Shown in pieces: positions 14,875 through 22,638 of a stretch of 64,000 nt of DNA. The notes under the pieces were generated by a model. The model ran no database searches. It was not told the DNA's origin and worked only from the letters and a program-made list of their open reading frames with translations. Position numbers and translations under genes: made by a program. How positions within the stretch are numbered: the first letter of the stretch is position 1; each line of letters begins with the position of its first letter. The stretch comes from Aerococcus sp. Group 1 (GTDB taxonomy: Bacteria; Bacillota; Bacilli; Lactobacillales; Aerococcaceae), in contig NC_015278.1 of assembly GCF_000193205.1 (NCBI RefSeq), forward strand, positions 1,860,001 through 1,924,000, in the 5' to 3' direction.

Positions 14875-16083
14875 ATGACCAAGCGTCTTGAAAAACGGAA
14901 AATTGGTTTGGTTCCTCGTATTATTTTAGCCATTATTTTAGGTATTGTTGTGGGCCGCTTACCAATTGTTCCCGAATTTATACTACAGATTTTTGCGACT
15001 TTTACTACAATTTTCTCTGACTTCCTTAGCTTTGTCATTCCCTTTATGATCATTGGTTTTGTGGTCCAAGGAATTGCTGACTTGAGCCAAGGGGCAGGAA
15101 AATTACTGGGGATAACGGTCTTAACCTCTTATATTTCAACCGTCATCGGTGGTTTACTGGCCTATCTGGTTGCCAGCAACCTCTTTCCTCTATTCATCAC
15201 GACTGACCTGGTTGACCAACTCAGTGAAGCCGGCGAAGGAATCAAGCCCTTATTCACTATTCCCTTAGAACCTTTCTTTGATGTGACTGGTGCTATTATC
15301 TTTGCCTTTATGATGGGGCTGGGGATTTCCTGGTTACGTCAACTCGGCCGCGGAAAAGTTCTCTATGAGGCCTTCAGCGACTTCGGAGGGATCATCAGTC
15401 AAGTACTGGCCACCATCATTGTACCGCTCTTACCGGTTTATATTTTCGGTAATATTGCCAATTTAGCCTACACGGGGACGGTCTTTGCGATTTTAAATGT
15501 CTTTTGGAAGGTCTTTATCTGCGTGTTGATTATGCATTTACTTTACATTACTTTCCTCTTCTTTGTCTTTGGGACCTATGCCGGCAAGAATCCGATCGAA
15601 CTCATCAAAAATCAAATCCCTGGCTACATGACTGCCCTAGGCACTCAATCCTCAGCTGCCACCATTCCAGTCAATGTTAAATGTGCTTTAAAGAACGGGG
15701 TTTCTGAAGGGATCGCTAACTTTGTCGTACCGCTCTGTGCGACTATTCATTTAGCAGGATCGATTATCACCATCACTTCCTGCGCAACGACCCTGTTATT
15801 GATTTATGATATGCCACACGGTTTCTTGATGATGCTTGGTTTTATCCTCATGTTAGGAGTTGCCATGGTTGCTGCTCCAGGAACTCCAGGGGGCGCCATT
15901 ATGTCTGCTCTACCTTTCCTACCTATGATTGGGATCGCTAGTCAGGCCATGCAACAAATTATGATCTCCCTATATATCACCCAAGATAGCTTTGGGACTG
16001 CTGCTAATGTATCTGGAGACAATGCCATCGCCGTCTTTATCGATAAAATCTACCAGGAAAAAATTAAGTCCAGTGACCAATAA
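14875..16083 (+). CDS. Dicarboxylate/amino acid:cation symporter (DAACS family)
   Basis: Sodium- or proton-coupled carrier of the glutamate/dicarboxylate family, about 402 residues with eight or so membrane helices. The serine-rich re-entrant loop (TALGTQSSAATIPVNVK) and the later APGTPGGAIMSALPF segment mark the two substrate-site hairpins. Start ATG 14875 lies nine bases after GGAG; the ATG six bases earlier is too close. Substrate (dicarboxylate, Ser/Thr or Asp/Glu) cannot be assigned by eye. Terminator follows. Confidence 0.88.
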   Translation: MTKRLEKRKIGLVPRIILAIILGIVVGRLPIVPEFILQIFATFTTIFSDFLSFVIPFMIIGFVVQGIADLSQGAGKLLGITVLTSYISTVIGGLLAYLVASNLFPLFITTDLVDQLSEAGEGIKPLFTIPLEPFFDVTGAIIFAFMMGLGISWLRQLGRGKVLYEAFSDFGGIISQVLATIIVPLLPVYIFGNIANLAYTGTVFAILNVFWKVFICVLIMHLLYITFLFFVFGTYAGKNPIELIKNQIPGYMTALGTQSSAATIPVNVKCALKNGVSEGIANFVVPLCATIHLAGSIITITSCATTLLLIYDMPHGFLMMLGFILMLGVAMVAAPGTPGGAIMSALPFLPMIGIASQAMQQIMISLYITQDSFGTAANVSGDNAIAVFIDKIYQEKIKSSDQ

Positions 16084-16111
16084 TTTGTCATAAGGAATTT
16101 GAAATATAATT

Positions 16112-16155
16112 AAAAAATGCTTCCGCATTCTAAGTGTTAGCGGAAGCATTTTTTA
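16112..16155. terminator. Bidirectional terminator
   Basis: AAAAATGCTTCCG pairs with CGGAAGCATTTTT (right arm from 16141). Flanking T and A runs allow termination of both the symporter and the convergent DUF554 gene. Confidence 0.85.
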
Positions 16156-16156
16156 T

Positions 16157-16861
16157 TTAATATAAGCCCAAATATTGAAAGAGCGGAACCAGAATAAGGG
16201 GGATGAAGGTAGCTGGCAACATGTTCGAGACTTTGAAATCTTTGACCTCAAAAAGACTAAGGCCAATCACCCCAATCAGAAGTGACCCAACCGCCGATAA
16301 CTCATTGAGAGAAGCTTCCGGCAAGTAAGGAGCTAGCCACTGAGCTAAGAGCGCAATGCCCCCTTCATAACAGATAATCGGTAAACTGGCAAAAGCTGGA
16401 CTCATCCCATAGGTTGCCCCAAGAATAAGCACAATAATAAAGTCCAAAATCGATTTAGCAAATAAGGTGGCATGGTCATGATATAGGCCGGACTGGATAG
16501 CTCCTACAATACCCATAGCACCAACACAAGTAATCAAAACCGCTGTGATTAAGCCTTCCGCAAATTGCGACTCAGGGTCTGGACCTGCAAGTCGACTTTT
16601 AATCCGATTGCCCCAGCGGTTAAGCCGGCCATCAATATCCATCAGCTGGCCTATAATGACTCCCACCACCATGGATAAAATGACGACGATAATACTCTTT
16701 GTGGTCAAGGCGCCTTGAATAGCGATCAAAACCACCGACAGACCCAAGACCTGATTAATGGCCTTAGCCAAATCATCCTGAATAAAATGCCCAAAGAACC
16801 TCCCCAAGACACCAGCTAGTAAAATTAAGCCAGCATTCACCAATGCGCCCGTTATTGCCAT
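16157..16861 (-). CDS. DUF554 family membrane protein (YdfK-like)
   Basis: 234 residues and about seven membrane helices. The pattern MAITGALVNAGLILLAGVLG, GRLNRWGNRIKSR, AEGLITAVLITCVGAMGIVG and SILDFIIVLILGATYGMSPA is that of DUF554 proteins, which are widespread in Firmicutes and of unproven function (possible transporter). Standalone gene with a purine-rich ribosome site. Confidence 0.88.
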   Translation of the reverse strand: MAITGALVNAGLILLAGVLGRFFGHFIQDDLAKAINQVLGLSVVLIAIQGALTTKSIIVVILSMVVGVIIGQLMDIDGRLNRWGNRIKSRLAGPDPESQFAEGLITAVLITCVGAMGIVGAIQSGLYHDHATLFAKSILDFIIVLILGATYGMSPAFASLPIICYEGGIALLAQWLAPYLPEASLNELSAVGSLLIGVIGLSLFEVKDFKVSNMLPATFIPLILVPLFQYLGLY

Positions 16862-17195
16862 AAACTTTCTTCCTTTCTCCCTATCATTGTCCCAACAATC
16901 TGCCTGGACTAAAAACCCCTTTCTATTCAGACACGATTAATCATTACTAGCCAATATAAACAAATCGCCCCCAGTTGACAAGTCTTTTAGGCAAATATTT
17001 GGGTCACTTTTTTTGTCTGACTTTAATAAAAACAAAGCCCGACTAAGTAAACTTTTAAACCTGCTGTTTTCCTATAAAAACTTGCCCAGCTTACTGATTC
17101 CTTTGTCGCAAGGGAACAATTTTATGCTATTATATGTCCTATTGATTTGATTATAGAGAAAAATAAGCACGAAATAGACAGAAAGAGAAATGATC

Positions 17196-18509
17196 ATGAC
17201 AATAAAAACCAAAGACATTTTAATTATCGGCTTTGCCCTCTTTGCGATCTTTTTTGGCGCTGGGAATTTAATCTTTCCTCCTTACCTAGGGATCGTCAGT
17301 GGGGAAAGTTGGCTGAGTGCTGCCCTAGGCTTTCTCACCTCAGACCCCTTCTTTCCGATTTTAGGGGTCTTAGTGACAATCTACTTAGGGGGACGGGCTA
17401 ATGACCTAGGTAAGCGAATCCACCCTCAATTCGGGACTGTCCTAGCCGGAATCGCTATTATCTTAATCGGGCCGCTCTTTTCAGTTCCGCGGACTGGTGC
17501 AACCACCCATGAGGTCTTTATCCAATCCCTATGGCCCAATATTCCGATTTGGCTAAGCAGTCTGGTTTTCTTTGCTTTGACCGCTTATCTGGCCTTAAAT
17601 CCAAGTAAAGTGATTAATAATATCGGTAAATATCTTACCCCCGGGATTCTAATTATTCTCTTTTTCTTAGTTTTGGTTACCCTATTCAATCCGCCAGCAG
17701 CTGCAGCTCCCAGTCAAATTAGCCAAACCTTCGCCTATGGCTTTAAAGAAGGCTATCAAACCATGGATGCTCTAGGAGCCTCTTTAATGGCAAGCGTCGT
17801 CATGTCAGAATTAAGGGCACGTGGCTACAGCGACAAGAAGACCCAGATAAAGGCCGGCGCCTTAGTCGGACTAGTTGCCTTTGTTCTCTTAGCTGTGGTT
17901 TATCTCTCCCTGACTTACGCTGGTTCAACGGTTTCCAGCTTGATGAGCGCGAATATCGACCGCACGGCCAGTTTCAATGGCACGGTGACCGCGATCCTAG
18001 GGCAATGGGGGCACTTGATTATGGGAATTTGTGTAGCCCTCGCTTGTTTAACCACCGCAATTGGGCTCACCTCTGCCTTTAGTAACTTCTTTGTGGAAGT
18101 CTCCAAGGGACGTTGGTCCTACCAAGCCATCACCCTGGTAGCTGTCGCCATTGAATTTTTGATTTCTCTCTTAGGGACTAACCAGATCATTTACCTGGCT
18201 TCCTTTGTCTTAACCACCATCTATCCTATTTTCATGGTGCTGATTCTCTTCTCCGTCTTTGACCGAAAAATCAGCTATGACTTAACCTATACGGGAGCCG
18301 TTATTGGCGCTGGGGCCGTGGGTCTGACTCAAGCCTTGGCTGGCACTGGATTAGGGGTTTTCGAAAGCCTCTTTGGCCCACTCGCCCAATTCACTTACCA
18401 GCTTCCTCTTAGTCAACTGGGGTTAGAATGGCTTCTGCCAGCATTATTAGTCGCTGGCACCTTCAGTCTCTACGCTGCCTTGAAAAATAAAGAATCAGCA
18501 AGCCATTAA
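17196..18509 (+). CDS. brnQ: Second branched-chain amino acid symporter (BrnQ type)
   Basis: LIVCS-family carrier, 437 residues and about 12 helices. Landmarks are FALFAIFFGAGNLIFPPYLG, IGPLFSVPRTGATTHEVF and EGYQTMDALGASLMASVV. It shares the fold and signatures of the protein at 2290 but is clearly diverged, so it is not a recent duplicate; substrates may differ. ATG 17196 is about eight bases after AAAGAG, better than the ATG at 17190. A strong terminator follows, so it is probably monocistronic. Confidence 0.92.
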   Translation: MTIKTKDILIIGFALFAIFFGAGNLIFPPYLGIVSGESWLSAALGFLTSDPFFPILGVLVTIYLGGRANDLGKRIHPQFGTVLAGIAIILIGPLFSVPRTGATTHEVFIQSLWPNIPIWLSSLVFFALTAYLALNPSKVINNIGKYLTPGILIILFFLVLVTLFNPPAAAAPSQISQTFAYGFKEGYQTMDALGASLMASVVMSELRARGYSDKKTQIKAGALVGLVAFVLLAVVYLSLTYAGSTVSSLMSANIDRTASFNGTVTAILGQWGHLIMGICVALACLTTAIGLTSAFSNFFVEVSKGRWSYQAITLVAVAIEFLISLLGTNQIIYLASFVLTTIYPIFMVLILFSVFDRKISYDLTYTGAVIGAGAVGLTQALAGTGLGVFESLFGPLAQFTYQLPLSQLGLEWLLPALLVAGTFSLYAALKNKESASH

Positions 18510-18526
18510 TACTTAATTAACCAAGA

Positions 18527-18572
18527 CCGCTAAGGCTTAGCAGATTGTAGCTAAGCCTTAGCGGCTTTTTTA
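18527..18572 (+). terminator. Strong Rho-independent terminator
   Basis: A perfect 14-base stem, CCGCTAAGGCTTAG (18527-18540) with CTAAGCCTTAGCGG (18551-18564), followed by a T-run. Confidence 0.92.
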
Positions 18573-18652
18573 TTCAACAAAGGGCAATTGCTTTCTCTCC
18601 CGAGCGGACTGTGTTAGGATGGGATAAATAATATAAGAAGGAGTATGTTTGG

Positions 18653-19093
18653 ATGGCTTTTAATTTGAATAGCTTAATGCAAGGAGCCCTGGGAAACTTT
18701 TCCCAAAAAGACCAGCAAGAATTGACTGAAGAATACGGCGATTTTCTTTTTAAAGATGAAGAAATTTATTCCGGCTACCAATTGATCCGGGACGCCATCA
18801 TTTTTACTAATATTCGGATCATCTTAGTCGATAAACAAGGCGCTAGCGGGAAGAAAACTGCCTTCCGTTCCCTTTACCTCAGCCATATCGTTGATGTCGA
18901 AATGGAGAGTGCCGGCTTGGCCTTTGATGATAGTGAAATCACCATCACTTATCTCAATAACATTTACCGTCGCCCCCGTGAGGAAGAAACAGAGACGGTG
19001 ACCTTTGAATTTCCTAAGCAAACTGACATCTTGCCGCTCTACCGCTTCTTAGGTAACCTAGTCGTAGAAAATCGCCGCGAGATTAACCAATAA
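18653..19093 (+). CDS. Bacterial PH-domain protein (YvbH-like)
   Basis: 146 residues of the bacterial pleckstrin-homology type (bPH/DUF1696). The stretch GYQLIRDAIIFTNIRIILVD, the basic loop after it (KQGASGKKTAFRSLYL) and SHIVDVEMESAG match that family. Members form ring oligomers and their role is unclear, possibly membrane or stress related. The gene has its own AAGGAG site and terminator. Confidence 0.85.
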   Translation: MAFNLNSLMQGALGNFSQKDQQELTEEYGDFLFKDEEIYSGYQLIRDAIIFTNIRIILVDKQGASGKKTAFRSLYLSHIVDVEMESAGLAFDDSEITITYLNNIYRRPREEETETVTFEFPKQTDILPLYRFLGNLVVENRREINQ

Positions 19094-19098
19094 TACAG

Positions 19099-19146
19099 AA
19101 AAGAGTGTGCCCAGCCAATAAAGTCGGCTAGAGCACACTCTTTTTG
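19099..19146. terminator. Bidirectional terminator
   Basis: AAGAGTGTGC (19101-19110) pairs with GCACACTCTT (19133-19142), followed by TTTT. Shared by the convergent genes at 18653 and 19161. Confidence 0.85.
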
Positions 19147-19160
19147 TCTAAAGTATTGGA

Positions 19161-20474
19161 TTAGGAATTGGCATAAGCCTTGCCCTCTTGCCCATCTCCT
19201 TCATAGTATTGGTCAAGGTTTAAGACTTTTTCGAAACGAGCAACTAGAAGGCCGGTAGAACCCGAAGCAGTGACGTTGGTTGCGGTTCTAGCCATATCGG
19301 CAATGGCTGAAATTGGAGTTAATACAATAATCATTTCTACCGGTAGGCCAATAGCAGTAAACATAGCCGTTGCAGTAATGGTCGCCGTGCCGGGAACGCC
19401 GACTGTCCCCGCTGATACTAAGAGGGCAACAACCACCATATAAAGATAATCAAGTAGACCAAAATCCAACCCTAGAGCATTAATGGTAAAGATAGCTAAG
19501 AGGACCGGCCAAGCTGCTGCACAACCTGGCATCCCAAAAGTTGTTCCAATAGAAGAAGTAAAGGAAGCGATATGTTCTGGAACCCCCATCTCCTTTTGGG
19601 CACTAACATTAGCAGGAACCGAGCCTACTGAACTTTGGGTTGAAAAAGCAATCATCCATACTGAGAAGAAACGTTTTAAATAGATCCAGGGATTCAGCCG
19701 ACCCAAGAGGCCAATAATTGCCCCAGTAGTCACTGATGAATGGAAGAGAGTGACTAGGTAGAGAGTCGTTAAAGCTAATAATAGAGACCCTAAGGAGGCT
19801 AAGTTCAAGCCACCGACCTTGTCCGTTAAGAGCGCTAACACGGCATAGGGGGTAAAGCGGGTAATCAAAGCCGCTACTTTGAAGATCACTTGGTGGCCAG
19901 CATCGATAAAATCAGTGAAAGCCTTGATTTCTGCCTTATTTTGATAAGTCAGAATAGCAATCCCAACAAATAAGGAAAAGACAATAATAGGAATCACCCG
20001 GTTATTGGCTGCATCCTCAATAATATTTTGCGGGAAGAAATTAATCACCGCTTGGGTGAGAGTCGGAACTTCCTTAACTTCCACATTGCTGGGGAGGTCA
20101 ATGTGCGCGTTACGCCCTACCCCTAAGGTCAAAGCCACAACAATAGTGGTCACTGAGGCTAAAACATTGTGCAAGGAAAGCACGCCGATAGTCTTAGCCC
20201 CAATTGTGGTTAAAGTTTTTAGGTTTCCTAATGAAGAAACCGTTGAGATAATCGAGAAGAAGAGGACCGGTACCACAATCGCCTTCAATAAATGAGCGTA
20301 TATGGTACCAATCGCCCCCACGTAGGCCGTATGACCAGCAAAGACCAAGCCAGCGCCGATTCCTAAAAATGTCGCGGTCAAAACCCGCACCGTAAAGGAT
20401 TTGCCCTGACTCGCCTGCCAGCGTAACACAAAGAATAATAATAGAATCGTAATTAATGCAAATACATCTACCAT
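19161..20474 (-). CDS. tcyP: L-cystine symporter (TcyP/YdjN type, DAACS family)
   Basis: 437 residues and about eight to nine helices. AFSTQSSVGSVPANVSAQKE is the serine-rich re-entrant loop, and VGVPGTATITATAMFTAIG plus ATNVTASGSTGLLVARFE form the second substrate hairpin and the last helix. The long extracytoplasmic insertion near residues 120-150 and overall sequence fit TcyP. Start ATG 20474 is supported by AAGGGGTG six bases upstream. It probably imports cystine, supplying cysteine and sulfur. Confidence 0.85.
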   Translation of the reverse strand: MVDVFALITILLLFFVLRWQASQGKSFTVRVLTATFLGIGAGLVFAGHTAYVGAIGTIYAHLLKAIVVPVLFFSIISTVSSLGNLKTLTTIGAKTIGVLSLHNVLASVTTIVVALTLGVGRNAHIDLPSNVEVKEVPTLTQAVINFFPQNIIEDAANNRVIPIIVFSLFVGIAILTYQNKAEIKAFTDFIDAGHQVIFKVAALITRFTPYAVLALLTDKVGGLNLASLGSLLLALTTLYLVTLFHSSVTTGAIIGLLGRLNPWIYLKRFFSVWMIAFSTQSSVGSVPANVSAQKEMGVPEHIASFTSSIGTTFGMPGCAAAWPVLLAIFTINALGLDFGLLDYLYMVVVALLVSAGTVGVPGTATITATAMFTAIGLPVEMIIVLTPISAIADMARTATNVTASGSTGLLVARFEKVLNLDQYYEGDGQEGKAYANS

Positions 20475-20696
20475 CAATGTCACCCCTTTCACTTACTTAT
20501 AATAAGTCATTTTCAATAGGTCTATTATATATTTTTTTATGCCAGATACAAGCCCTTAATTTTTATGGGGTATGATCAATAAATTTTATCACTCCTTCAT
20601 ACTTATACAATATATAATTTTTTATCAGTAATTTATAGCTTTTATATAACCATTAATGATACTATGAAAATAATTATTACGAAATGGGGAATTTAT

Positions 20697-21317
20697 ATGA
20701 AGAAAACACTGTTATTTTTAACAAGTTTAGCATTACTTGCAGGATGCCAATCCAATGACCAAGGTGCCGAAGCTGAACAATCTAATTCAGCAACCACTTC
20801 GGTTCAGGAGAAACAAAATGATACGGATCCAAAGGACGTAGGTAATGCCCCTCTTGAAAATGTAGGAGACTATACCACGAGAAACGAAGCTAAAGCCACA
20901 CTTCTAGCCATCCATAAGCCAGAAGGTAAGCAAGATATTGCTGACAATGTTTCTGTTTCAGTAAATGATATTAAAATTGTAGAATTATCTGATATTAAAA
21001 AAGATTCAATGTACGATGTTACTGGATACCAAAATGGTGATAAAATCATTCAAGTAAACTTTACTTTTGATAACCAGACCGATTCGCAAATTGATAATAT
21101 TGGTATGCCTAAAATTGTAACTTCCTCCGGTGAACAAATTTCACCTTCAAATCTTATTGGCGATCACACTGTTCTGCCTAAAGCTAAGGTTGATACCGGC
21201 GCATTCGAAAAAATTAAAGATGCCGATATTTCAGGGATCACTTTAAATTGGGAACTATATGTTACCGAGCCTGATTTCCAAAAAATCCCATCCAATCCTT
21301 TAGAAATTAGTTTCTAG
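20697..21317 (+). CDS. Secreted lipoprotein with DUF4352/DUF5067-like domain
   Basis: 206 residues. Signal MKKTLLFLTSLALLAGC ends in a lipobox (LLAG-C), so it is anchored by diacylglyceryl-cysteine outside the membrane. A Ser/Gln/Asp-rich linker of about 50 residues is followed by a beta-sandwich-like domain (VSVSVNDIKIVEL, DKIIQVNFTFDNQTD, GMPKIVTSSGEQI) typical of DUF4352/DUF5067 proteins. Start ATG 20697 is chosen because the signal peptide begins there. Function unknown. Confidence 0.8.
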   Translation: MKKTLLFLTSLALLAGCQSNDQGAEAEQSNSATTSVQEKQNDTDPKDVGNAPLENVGDYTTRNEAKATLLAIHKPEGKQDIADNVSVSVNDIKIVELSDIKKDSMYDVTGYQNGDKIIQVNFTFDNQTDSQIDNIGMPKIVTSSGEQISPSNLIGDHTVLPKAKVDTGAFEKIKDADISGITLNWELYVTEPDFQKIPSNPLEISF

Positions 21318-21324
21318 ATCCAGT

Positions 21325-21372
21325 AAAAAGCACTTAAATTGCAGCTTTTATCAGCGCCATTTAAGTGCTTTT
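21325..21372. terminator. Terminator with 14-base stem
   Basis: AAAAGCACTTAAAT (21326-21339) pairs with ATTTAAGTGCTTTT (21359-21372). It serves the lipoprotein gene and possibly the convergent kdgT. Confidence 0.85.
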
Positions 21373-21393
21373 ACTTATTTCTAATGAAAACCT

Positions 21394-22361
21394 TTAAGAC
21401 AGTTCCCGTTTTAGGCGTTCACTTTCACTTTCCTTAGAAAGTTTTTGCGCTAAGGCAGGTGAAGCTAGGGAAGTAATAATACATACCATCATCACGATAG
21501 CGGTAGCCGAAGTCACTTGAGAAGCAAAAACGGCAGGGAGGGCGGCACCGATAATGGCTGGGTTAGCTACCGACATACCGGCTACATTCCAAATAGCTAC
21601 ACCATCGACACCATCATTGACCTTAGTCACATACTTATCAAATAAAATTAAAGGAAACATCAAGGCCATAAAGAGGACAGCCATTAATAAACCGGACAAG
21701 CCAGAGGAAACAGCATCCATCAAGTTCATTCCTACCCCTAAATTCCAGCCTAAAAAGGGCAGCAGTTTACCAATCAAGGGCGAGAAGAAATCTGCAAAAT
21801 CAGGGTCAATATTACCGAGTAAGGCTCCTACAATTAGGGGGATAAAGATGGAAATAATGGGATCCCAATCTATCCCTGCACCGCCACCACTAGCAGTAAG
21901 GAGACTGAGAAGAATCAAGGGGGTAAAAGACATGCCCAGGATGCCGTAAATACCATAGACTGCCCCAAATTGTCGGTCACCGTACTCACTATGGATAGCT
22001 AAGGCAACGGCTGGATTGAGTGAATACATCACGCAAGCAAAGGTTAATAGGTTAATCCCTAGTACTCCTTCAACCCCAAACAGCCAATAAAAACTAAAAT
22101 GTATAAGGTCGATAACACTAATTTAAAGACAACCATGGGTAAGTGGCGCTTGAGCAAAGGGCCGATTTTCTTAAAATCTAGGGTCGTTCCCGCTGCAAAA
22201 ACCAGAAAACCAATGACAGCACTAGTTCCATTCTGGAAAGCAGCCTGGGTGGTTCCGCCAAAGACGTCGTACATTCCAGGGAAGAAAGAAATCAATAACA
22301 TGGAAATAATCATTGGTACTAAGAAAGTCCCTGCTGGAATTTTCGCAATTTGTTTTAACAT
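21394..22361 (-). pseudogene. kdgT: 2-keto-3-deoxygluconate permease, frameshifted
   Basis: KdgT-family carrier for 2-keto-3-deoxygluconate. The first frame (start 22361 after AAGAGGT) reads MLKQIAKIPAGTFLVPMIIS to STLYILVFIGCLG and stops at 22059. One base earlier in frame, the sequence continues GVEGVLGINLLTFACVMYSL, then NPAVALAIHSEYGD, and runs to 21394. A single missing T or G in the GTTTGGGG run near 22082-22089 accounts for the break. The repaired protein would be about 322 residues, normal for KdgT. No other KDG-pathway gene is nearby. Confidence 0.8.
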
Positions 22362-22638
22362 AAATACCTCTTTTCTTTTCTCCTATAACAAGCATGCTTA
22401 TCATAGCATAGATGGCTTTGCTAAAGCGAATCAAAACTAGGCTAGAAATCGCTCATCAAATATTTCTCCTTGAGAAAAATAAAACCCTAATTTTTATCGA
22501 ATGATTAAAAACAATATCATTAAATTTTTTCACATTTTAATGAACATTTTTAAAATTCCTGTTACAATATTCTTTGTGTAGCTAATTTTAGAAAGATTTA
22601 AACTTTAACAACTAACTATTTAAAAAGGGAGTATCTGC

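Noticed and set aside
2290..18509. The two BrnQ genes (2290 and 17196) as a recent duplication
   Set aside because: They share family motifs only; the rest differs too much by eye to be a recent copy.
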